A stretch of 64,000 nucleotides of DNA from Yponomeuta sedellus (taxonomy: Eukaryota; Arthropoda; Insecta; Lepidoptera; Yponomeutidae), in assembly GCA_934045075.1 (NCBI GenBank), contig OW203725.1, forward strand, positions 25,273,714-25,337,713, given 5' to 3'. Both the position numbers and the translations under genes were made by a program. The notes below the pieces were generated by a model that was given only the letters and a program-made list of their open reading frames with translations, was not told where the DNA came from and made no database searches. Positions 46,401-58,400 of this stretch are shown here, one piece after another; the first letter of the stretch is position 1, and every line of letters begins with the position of its first letter.

Positions 46401-49400
46401 GCTCATTTAATTATGGTATCAAATCATTGTTAAAATGCGCCGAAAACACATCGCGCTACGATTTTGTTACAATTTCAGGTGTCTCGTGATACTGGAAGAA
46501 TCTGACGATAGACTGAATTAATCCGAATCAACGGCACCCTCACATCCCATAACTTTCCATCAGGTCGAATCTAGTTGCGGGTTTGTGACGCCTTGTCTCC
46601 AGATGGGCGAACAGAAGTGCAAAATCTTCGAAGACTGTATTTAAATGTGGTTCCGACCACACTTGAGTAAACAGATTTGAACTTCACTTCAGTTAACATT
46701 GCGATCGAAGTATCGTTCTCGCACTAACTATTACTAGCAGAGTAATCCGGATGGCGTCCGGACGGTCTCACTTTGATACCGTGGGAGAGGGGCCGGTGTC
46801 TACTCTGGGATGCCACCTGCGTGTGCACCATCGCACCTTCTCACATGGTTTCGACGGTTGGTGTCCCTGGGTCGGCTGCTGAGGCTGCCGCTAGACTTAA
46901 GTGTGCGAAATGCAGCCAGCTGATGCGCAGCTACCTATTTGTGCCACTTGCCCTGGAAACTACTGGAGTTTGGGGTGCCCAGGGAAAAGATTTTATTAAG
47001 GAGGTAGGGCGTCGTCTCAGGAACCGTGGCTTTGACTACCGCTCAGGGGGATTTTTGATGCAAAGGATTTTTTGATTTTTTGATGCCTTGCTGTGCAGCG
47101 CGGTAATGCTGCCAGTGTTATGGGCACCTTTGGGTCGGAAATGTCTCGGGGCGGTTTATTTGATTGACATTTTTTTTTTCTTTAATATTGTATTATTAAA
47201 AAAAAAAAAATGTCAATCAAAATTTTGTATTATTTTTCTCGGACTTTGTGGACGAATTTTTCGTAAATGAATTTTTAATTATTGTCTATGTTATTTTGTA
47301 TGCATACACAAAATTAATGAATAAAATTATCGTCATTCAGAGGATTCTAGCTGAGTTGTGCTTGGTAAATTCCAACTCAAGGAACGTTCTAAAACCAGTT
47401 GGTTTTAAGCTGTGATCAACTATATACTCTTAGAAACATCTGTACCAAATGGCACACACCTCATCCTGGTCCAGATGGAAGTGCGCCCTGATCATGAGCG
47501 CCCGCACGTCCCTCAGCACCTCCATGAGCTGCAGCCGCGTGGCGCGCCCGCGGAGTCCAGCCGAGGACTCCTCGCTGAGCCAGTGCTCCTCCAGCAGCGG
47601 CACCGCCAGCTGCAGCCGCCCCGGCCGCGCGTGGCTCGCCTCCGCGGAGGACAGCTTGGTGCCGTCTGGAGAAAAATTACCCACACGATCACCCTTTGTA
47701 ATTTGTAAACTATTTTCTAAGGTTAACACGAGCACTAGGCATAATTAAAACTGTTTTTATACGGATTCATGCTCGTTTATTACATTTTTACAATTTTCCA
47801 ACGTTTCGGCACTTTTACAGGTGCCGTGGTCTCGGATGACCGTTAATGCTTTCAAAAAGACGCCTACCACGCGTCTTTTTGAAAGCATTAACGGTTAGTT
47901 TACTACCCTCGGCAAAAATTACAAATAACTTCATAATTAACTTTTGTACCACCTCAGTCATCCGAGACCACGGCACCTGTAAAAGTGCCGAAACGTTGGA
48001 AAATTGTAAAAATTTAATAAACGAGCATAAATCCTTATAAAAACAGTTTTAATTTGTAAACTGTTAAATAGGTAATAGTCTCTTTAAACTGTCATTAATG
48101 CCTCTAGTATAAGTGATTGTTGTGTCTTATTTCGCTTGAAGACAAATAAATATAATCTATTCTATTCCGTGCCAGTACCACACTTGGCTGCAGTCTGTTA
48201 GCTTTTAGAATATAGTTCGTTCAAGTTCGTTTATTGCTTCATGTGGTAAGTACAGAATAGGTCTTAACATATTTAATAGTCCGCAACATGAGCCCTATAA
48301 GGGCACTGCAATTCCGCAATACCGCGCTACTATCGGATAGACGGATTATTTTAGAGTAAGGTAAGGTTTATTTTGTATTGTTATATATAAGTTTACTTAA
48401 CTTTTAAAAATAGTGAAGAAAATTACACTCGTGTGCTTTCGGCGAAAACCGAAGCCTACTTTAGACCCCGAGGTGTATTCTAACAGAATGGAATCCCCTA
48501 CAGATTAATTTAATAAGGTAACATTTTTTGTGTATGCTTTCTCTGTCTTCTACCACCCACGACGCCATTAACGTGTACCTTGTGCTCAGCAATTAAATAT
48601 TATAATATTCTACGCAACGAGTGTTTTTACTTAAGACCAGCGTTGCCACCACGTCCAAAGTAAGGTCAAGCATCAAGTCTCGTCTGTGGTGTACTGGATA
48701 AAGGTTATTACGAGCACAGATAAACACCTAGCATACAAATAATCATGGTGCCACCACTAGGTCAACGAGGCATTGCGCCAGCAAAATTATAGCCATCTTA
48801 AGATTTTTCAGACATGCAAACTTATTATTTTTCTTTTGGAGGGACTGTCGGAGTCACGTCTGCATGCACGCGGACGACTTGAATCTTACCTTTCGCGATG
48901 AGTATAAAGTCAGGTCCGCTGGTGGGATTTCCGCCCGTGTCACCGCGCACTACGGCCCACATCTGCGTGGCGCGGATTTCTCCGCCGTACGAATCCCACT
49001 GCTCGCCGCTGAAGGCTGTGGTGCTCCAGTAGAACGTGTCCCAGCCTTCAACCTAAATTAAAAAAATAGCTATTTAAATTCTAGAGTACACACATTGGAA
49101 TTATATAAAAACCTTTTTAACATTATGTCAAGGTACTACTTCAAATACTGAGCCGTATTTTTAGCCAGCTACGCTTCCATAGCTCTCCACTACATAGGGT
49201 AGTTTAGCCGGTTTTCGGCCATTTAAGGACATTTTCATATTCAGAGCGATTTTTTTCAATGACAGAGTAAACAAAAATGGACAAATAAAATACTTTTGAA
49301 TCATAAAACTATTACAATTTCCATTTTTCAAACCTTCATCTAAGAAAACATTATCGTATAATTATAAAAAATAAAAATATCGTGAGGTGTGGATTTTGCC

Positions 49401-52400
49401 CTTTCCCGGCCACCTATTTCAGTTTACGGCCACTTGTTTTGTTAGTTTTCGGCCAATTTTAGTTTTTTCTAATAACTCTTATTTTTATGGTGGTGTATCG
49501 TTTTTAAATAACAATAAAATGAGTAAAAATCAAAGAGCTTTTAATATTGTTTACTTAAAACTAAAACATTAACCAATTTCCAATAAATCTCAATAAATCA
49601 TGGCCGATAACCAAAATTGGTCAACCCGGGTTTCGGCCACCTTGCATAAAATGGCCGACAACCTAATTTGAAGGAGTTAACTTTCGGCCGCCAATGTCAA
49701 TATTATAGTTAAACTCTTTCGAACAAATCAAGGATGAAAGAGTTCTCTTAGATCAGGATCTTAGTTAATATAAGAGAAACTTATTGGAATAAATAGATTT
49801 ACTAGTATTTATCACCGCTTTTATAAATGACCGAAAAATAACCTAAATATCCTTAGTTCTCGGTCATTTTATTACACTTAGGCCGAAAAGTGGATTTACG
49901 AAGTCCCTCTCCCGGCCACCGTTATACAAAACAATTAAAATGGATTTTAAGCACGAATGCAATTAGTAAATATGCGGCCGAAATCTAACTGCATAAATCA
50001 GGATAATTTTTAAATTATATCTTAACAATATGATTTGGAAAAAGTGATTATTCAATGGTAAGGTAATGAATTTATAATCGTAGGATCGGTGTCAGATTAC
50101 GGCCAGGCGGCCGAGAATCAACTGGCTCGTCAAAATTGAACTTAGTTATCCGTCCACCTAATATTTACTAAAAGTCCTAAGTATTATAGACATTTTCATC
50201 AAAATAACATCAGTTTAACATATTAACTGTGCATTATAGTAATATTTTGTTGGATAAATCAATACACAATGTCGTAACTTACCATGCAAATAATTGGCGC
50301 GCACTATTTTTTTCTCTGCTTTCGACACACACTCACACTGCTTGAACCGCGAGGGCAAATTGACGAAACAAATGAAACGCTACTAAGATACTTAATTATG
50401 TAGGCAAAGATATCATTAAAATCTATGCGGTAACAATAGATTTTTTACTCGGGCGTATTTTATTTTCTTATTATTTCGTAAAAACTGCGTGATGGCCGAA
50501 AACTGAAGGTGGCCGGCAAACCGACTAAGTTACCCTATCTATCTCATAGCTCATGAGGTAAGGCCACCCCTGATCTTGAATTTCATGAGGTATGATCAAC
50601 CGGTCACGGAGCCCGCGAGGGTCTCACTTTAACTTGAAGCTAATGAGTTGAATAGATCCCTAGACATAAATTAAAGTGGGACACTCACAGGGAGCCGCGT
50701 AAAATTGTAGTAATGGCCTCAGTGTGGGCGTATTTCTTTGGTGTGGGTCTGGTTCTCACCTCGTAGCTGATGAGATAAGGTCGGCCCTGGTCGTCCACGG
50801 AGGGCGCGAGGGTCTGGTTGCCGGCCGCGTCCGTCACCAGCCACGCCTCCTCGCTCATCGGCAGCTCCATCTAGCCTCCAACGGACGAACAGACAACATT
50901 ACTCAACTGGTACGAATTGTATGTAAAATACTGTCACCATTATGAATAGAGGCAGCAATTGATATAAACAAAAATATTCTAAAAACCTATTTAGAGGTTA
51001 AATATTCCACCCATGTCGGGACTCCAACCCGTTACCTCTGGCTAACCGTGCCAGCGCTCTCCCAACAGAGCTAATGGACAAGTACGGCATCAGTGAAATT
51101 ACTTAATTACAGTGAAATTAGTATTGACTAGTGCATTAGCATATACGAAACTGAATCTAATTCTACCTTTTCACTAATGGTGGTTTATCGAATATTCAAT
51201 CTATTTTACTTTTATTTATCATTCAACATGGTATAGGGAGGAGCGGGTGATAATGCTCTTCCACGACAAAGGGAAATTTCTCAGAGATCACCGGTCCGAT
51301 AGATAGATAGAAGGTAGAGGTATTCTTTATTGTATGTACGCCAGAAATTACATAGGAAACTCTAGCAACAACATGGTACAGTAGAATTAGCTCCGTTATT
51401 ATAAAAAGTGTTTTTCCAGATAACCGTTATTTTATAGTATGTCACGTGAAACACCGCTTGCGCGATGCAGGAATGGCGGAGTATGTAGTGCGCGCGCACA
51501 GTTGATACATGTGCTGCTCGCCAGAATGAGTTTAGCACCTTTTCATGTGCAAGCAGTCCAAGCAGTCGGGTGTACGTACATGTGGCCCCTCGCTGGGGTC
51601 TGGCGCGCAGGCGGCGGCCACGCCGGAGCAGTAGCAGGGCCGGCAGCGCGCGCCCGACCGGTAGTAGCCCGGCGCGCACGCGTCGCAGCGAGACCCCACC
51701 ACGTTGGGCTGCGGGGAAGAGGCCAAATTAGAGGGGGTGGTAATTGCATTGTTTTAAGTAACCTATTGCATTCCACCGGCCTTTTCTCATAGAGTACGAG
51801 CTCAATTACAATGCTTGGGGTACATTTTTTTTTTACATAGCCTGTGAACGTTCCATTGCAGGACACAAACGTTCTCTCAGAGAGAGGTGGGCTTAATTAG
51901 CACGCGTGCCCGCCGCGGATTGGCAATTTCGTGCGGTGAGGTATTTGAATACCTCAGACATTCAGGTTTTCTTTCATAGTTATCGAGTGGTATGAAGATA
52001 CAAATAAATGTTACTAATTTTCGTTTCCTTAATACTCATCCTACAAAGCCAAAATTTGAACATTATTGACTTAAATCCGGGTTAACATTGATTTTTTGTC
52101 CAGGTTTCGCTCTAATAGTCGTTAATCCGAATGCAAGTTAATAGGTATTTTTTGAAATGTTTACGAAAGATTTTGTCATGAATATTGGCCAACAAATGTC
52201 ACCAATTTACCGGCACCAACATCTTCGCACACACCGTAACAAGACAAACAGCTAATAATTCACGCTCTATCTTTACAGTCTAATTGCTAATCGCCTAACA
52301 CACGCAGACGCCATCGCAGACCCTCTCCGGATCGACGAGCCCGGCAAGATCGCAGTGGCAGCACGCACGAGCGACGGCACTGACGTCACAAGTGAGGAAG

Positions 52401-55400
52401 ATGAAGTCGTAACCACGCCGCCGCAGTCACGGTCGCAGCGGCGGCGCTCCGTAGGCGCTACACTGACGTCACAGGCGAGGAAGGTATTGTCCCTTGTTTG
52501 TCCCCACACCTGAGGCGAGGGTCTCTTCCTGCATCGCAGGAAGTTTAGGCCATACTCCATCACGGGAGCCAAGTTCGGGTTGGTGGAGGGTTGTAAGACA
52601 GTGGCGAGCCTTACTCTCAGAAGTTATCAAGCCGCCCATAAGGCCTCTGACACGGCTTAACGACTGCCATTATAGGACAGCCGGCACCAACGGCTTAACG
52701 TGCCTTGCGAAGCTCGGAAACTGAAAAAATGTCACTAGCGGTAGTCACGAAATGGTCAACCATCCTGCACCTGACCGCGCCTGTTGTTGCTTAACTCAAG
52801 TGATTTCTTCCAATCACTCGGTTCAGCTAGGCCACGAGTGCTTCGCTTCAGGCGAGGAAGGCGGCGGCTTAACCGCAGCTAATTGGGTAAAACAAGCTCC
52901 TTGGCTCACCTTACACTCGCACACGTCATCGCACACCCTGTCCGGGTCGAGCACCCCGTCGGGGTCGCAGCGGCAGCGGGCGGTGGTGACGGCGCTGACG
53001 TCACACGCGGGGAAGATGGCGGCGGCGTCGGCGCACGCGGCGCAGCGCGGCCCGGCCGCGCCCGCCCGGCACGCGCACGCCACCTGGCTCTGCTTGCGGT
53101 TGTACTTGCAGGTGCCTGCGACGAGTAATACACTCTTCATTAGGGAGTAAACTCGAGTGGAGTCGGGCTAGCTGTCGATATTGCCGTTCGATGGCCACCG
53201 GCGACGTGACAGCCCGAGCCGGAGATTTTGTGACGACTTTACCAAATATTAACAACAGCTGACCATGGACAAATGGAAATCTAAAGGGGAGGTTTTTGCC
53301 CAGCAGTCGATTTCTTTCCTGTATTTGTAGTTTAAGACGATATCACTTGCCAAATTTCTTAATTAAATCTAGAATCTAGACCAACGGGAATTACGCTATG
53401 AATTTTGATTCTCTATCAGTGTTAAGTGTCAAAATATAGGTTTTGTTTTGCAGCATAAACGGCCGGCATAAAGGTCTTTAGTACCGTATACCTGAGATAG
53501 CTCCACGCGTTTCCGTATAACTAAGTCATTAATCCTATAAGGGTTCCGTTTTTTTCTTTTGCGGTAAGCTACCCTAAAAATACTAAACTAAAATTGTCCT
53601 CCAATATTCATCGCCATATACTATGGCATTTATCCAAATGAGTAAATGCCGTAGAAGAATGAATGTCCCTGAACAATCAGCAGTCAGTTTCTAAAAATAC
53701 TCCGACACAACTTCGAATCTATGAAAAACAGTAGTGGCCAGAGCAGTGGCTGGGTGCCTCGGATCCGCCAGTCATTGTTCTGTTAGGCAAGGAAGTCCTG
53801 GTTGGTCGTGAAATTTGAAACCAGATTTCTTAACTTGAATCAAGATTATTTTTTTATTTTACATCTATGCTTAAAAGTGATTGTGTAAATAGATTGCATT
53901 TTCAATTACTAATTACGAGTACCAAGCCACGGCTTACAAACCACCTATATTTTCTATTGAGGGTACTTGATCCATAGAAATGTTATATAGACATACTAAT
54001 ATAGACCAGCGGTATATTTATAACAGCACATATTGCGCAATGGCGCAATGGCGCAATGTGTGATGTTATGAATCTGTTTAATTATGTGATCATTATTGGA
54101 GTAACTTGAGTGACTTCTAACGATACTCATCTATATAGCTTATTAGTATAGTCCACTGCTGGGCATAGGTCTTATACTTTTAACACAAACTCCTTAAGTT
54201 CAACGTCTGGAGCATTATCACTAAACCGATGGAGGACAAACATGGACACTGACGGTAAGACTAGTCTGCCGATCCAAAGTCACTCAGCGTGTCATGAAAC
54301 AGACTTTGCGGTGGGAATCTAAAACATAACATAAACTCACGCCTGTATCTCTCTCGGAGTGTCAGAAATGGGATAATAATTGGCCAAACAACTGAAACAG
54401 CCAATAACATTAGCAATTTGTTTTGGCAGCGGGCTAATCACATCTGCCGAAAACCCCAATGCCTATCGGAAACACGCTAACGATGACGGAAATATCGTGA
54501 GGAAACTCAGGGCTTGGTTCGCTCCGCACGTATTGACTAATCTGCCTGTGGGTTAGGCCGGCTAAGCTGTCACAATGGTATAGATACTGGGCAAGCCTAT
54601 ACCGGTCTCTACACCCATCTAGTGTGAGTGAACATGCCACTGGACGCTGTATAAATCATCTCACTACGTAGATGCAAAGGCCAGGGGTACAAAGGCCTCG
54701 GCAGCGGCATGAGGATGACCGTGGACAGAAATTAGTGGGTTGCCTGGGGGTAGCATAGTTCTATTCTATATTCATAAATTTATTTCAATACAATTTTGAG
54801 GTGGTCGTATACCTACCTATATTCGGGTAGCATAGTTCTATTCTATATTCATAAATTTATTTCAATACAATTTTGAGGTGGTCGTATACCTACCTATATT
54901 CATTTGTGTATGTTTTTTGTTTGTGTATGCCGTAGTTTATTTTGTCAGTTAGTGAAAACTATTTAAGTACATGTTTCATTCTATATGCATATTACGTATT
55001 CTATTTTTATAAAATAATATTTATATAACATATAACTATTACTCTATATTGCATGTAAGTATTCTATTCAGTATGGTATTTCCCATGCTTGCACCACACC
55101 GCAGTCTGTAACGCTCGCGGAGCACCTGGCACTGACTGAAAATCAGCGTTGAAGGCTTGCCCATCAGCATATGCTGAGTCAGTTGCCGTTTATAGCGGCA
55201 GTGACACGCCGTAACCTTTAGTGTTCTTTTCTTTTTTTATATTTAGTAATGTGTTTAAAGTTTGTTTTGTTATTGTGGCGTGTACTGTGGCTATAATAAA
55301 TGTTTTTTCTTCTTCTTATTTGTGGACTGATATGGTGAGACGGGGAGGTCATACCATCCGAGCCGTCCGGGTGGCAGTCGCAGGGCTGGCAGGGCCCGTC

Positions 55401-58400
55401 GGCGGTGGCGCTGTAGAAGCCGGGCAGGCAACGATCGCACAGTGGACCGGCGCGGTTCTCCTGCAAGTGGCAAACAAAACTGTCAAGCCTGTAGTGCTTA
55501 CTAATGGAGCTTTCGCGCGCCTCACGCGTGCTGGCCAGCGGAATACTCTCGCCGCCGCGCGACACTAGTGTCATACAAATAGACACGTCAAGGAACTCGT
55601 TTTTGCTGTCACGAATTTTCTGGCGCACCAAATTATATTCCTGCTGAATCCTAAACCCTTCTTATCATTTCTTTGTTGAGGAGAGATATTATCTCTCCTC
55701 ACATTGGTGACCTCGATGTGGTATTTAAGAATATTTCCCATAAGTCACTGAAACATTACCAGTAAGCTGAGTGGTATGCAATGCTTTGAGGTAACCACGA
55801 CTAATTTGCGCAAAATATCCCAAAGACACGAGAATGAAACACTGTTCTGTCAGACCTGGTCACCCCTGAGTCCTAGCAGACTCATCAGGCATGCTTCAGT
55901 ATTTGCACAAAATTATTAATTCTCCTCTAGTGTCAGTAGTTCGGTTGTTAGTCCGGTTGATCGAACTACTGACACTTGTATAAAATTACCCCATTTGTAG
56001 ATAGATAGATAAAATATTCTTTATTGCACACAGAAATTACGCAGTAACAGAAATTATATAAAAATATAGGACAAATGGCGGCCTTATTACTACAAGCAAT
56101 AGTAATCAGTAGATAGTAAACTAGTTTTACCGTGCAGTTGACGCAAAGTATGGCACCGGTGTCGTCGTAGAGGCACTCTCCGCGCTCGGCGCATGCGCAG
56201 TCCGCGGCCCCCCCGTCGCTACCGTCAGCGGCGCCGGCGCAAGGCTCGCCGAGGCCGCAAGGACCGGCCTCACCAATAGCGATGCCACCTTTCAAAAATA
56301 TTATTAATCCCATACGGCATATTACTTTTTATAATGCAACCTGTAGACGCCCCACTGTAGGGCACTGGCCTTGAGTATGGGCTTAATCACCATAGTGCCC
56401 ACCTTGGATTGATGATTTCAAGCGCAGGGTTATGTGAACACCTCAGACATTCAGGTTTCCTCGCAATGGTTCCTTCACATTAGCGAGTGGTATTGCTACA
56501 ATGACTACACAAAAGTACGTAACTCAGAAAACGAAGTCATTTGGACATGCCGGGATTGGAACCTCCCCAATTAGAAGCCGGCGCTCTACCGCTCAGGTTA
56601 CACCTTTCATAGTAAGCTCCTTAGTTGCAATGTTTCAGATTAATGACAGTTCCATTTTTAAATTACACGATATGATTTTACTATGTAATTTATTTCACCG
56701 CTAAAACACGACAGACGTGGCTTTCCACACAATTTTTGCCGGCCGTTGCTCGCACGTATTTGGCCAGTGTAGCAATTTCGACCACCTCGAAGAAGACGGT
56801 TAAATTTGGAAATTTGAGAGTAAAATACTATCGGGACGCAGAGCAAAAATGTTAGCCCGGGGCGCGGACACGGAGGACGTGCACCATTCAAGCCCGGAGA
56901 GGTGGCAGGCCTACTCACCACCGTCGGCGGCGCAGGAGTCGCCGGGGGCGCAGGCGCGGCCCTCGCCGGCGGCGGCGGCGGCGCAGGGCTCGCCGGGGGC
57001 CCAGCGGCCGCCGTCACAGCAGCGCGCGCACTGCGGCCCGCACGTGCCGTGCTCGCACGCGCACGTGGCGCCCTGCGGAGAGGATCAGTGCTGAGTTGAA
57101 GCTGGGGGGCGAGCCTCCAAAATGCAACCTCCTCAAAGTAACTAACAGCGGGCAACTTGGCCACCAAATCGACATGTTATGCTTGTAGTGGTCTCCAAGG
57201 CGAGGGTGGGGCTCTGCCACCATATGGCGTGGTAACTATATCTCGTTCTCGTTCTCTACTTAAATCCTTATACTATGATGATAGAGTAAGTAACTCACAG
57301 CGGGTAGTCGTTACGACCAAATAGTCCATAGTAGCGTTTTGCTCACGCTTGTGACTCACTTGCCTCGATCTGTACACCGGTGCTAACTAAAAAGAGCGCA
57401 ATCTACCCGTCACCCACGACACAGGCTGCGGCTAGTGTGGGAGTCGCAATAGATCATAATTAATGTAATCAATTTTATAAATAAACATATTTTTATTTTA
57501 TTTAAATCGACGTGCTTGTACAGGGGAGTGAGTTTTTAAATTTCATAGTTGTTCAATAGAGTCGTATTAGTCCAGTAATGGTCGTTTTATTCACACGATC
57601 GGTAGTCTAGTAACCAATCGCATTGCAATGGTATAAGCTGTGCTACTTAACTAGGCCCCTCCCGCGATTCTATATTCTTTGCGAACGATGCCTATTGGCG
57701 CGGGTTATACTCCTGGAATGACATACTGCTATTGCTTCGTAGACTACCAAATTGAGGCAAATAACAACCATTGTTGTGTTACACTATTTTTATTTTTAAT
57801 GCACTAACCCGTGCTAAGGAACAAATTTAAAAACCTATTTAGAGGCTAAAAATTTCACCCATGCCGGGATTCGAACCCGCAACCTCTGGCTATCCGTACC
57901 AGCGCTCTACCAATTGAGCCAATGGGCGACTCACGGCATCAGTGAAATTTCGAACCTCTTTACAATATTCTCTGTATTACGTACAGGCAGCGACATCTGA
58001 CTTAAGCAAATTGCATTACTTACAGCCCCGACCACCTACTTTGCAGTTATGTTTAACATCGGAACGATATCACTGTACCCACATGATTACACTATTTTTA
58101 TTTTTAATGCACTAACCCGTGCTAAGGAACAAATTTAAAAACCTATTTAGAGGCTAAAAATTTCACCCATGCCGGGATTCGAACCCGCAACCTCTGGCTA
58201 TCCGTACCAGCGCTCTACCAATTGAGCCAATGGGCGACTCACGGCATCAGTGAAATTTCGAACCTCTTTACAATATTCTCTGTATTACGTACAGGCAGCG
58301 ACATCTGACTTAAGCAAATTGCATTACTTACAGCCCCGACCACCTACTTTGCAGTTATGTTTAACATCGGAACGATATCACTGTACCCACATGATTACAC

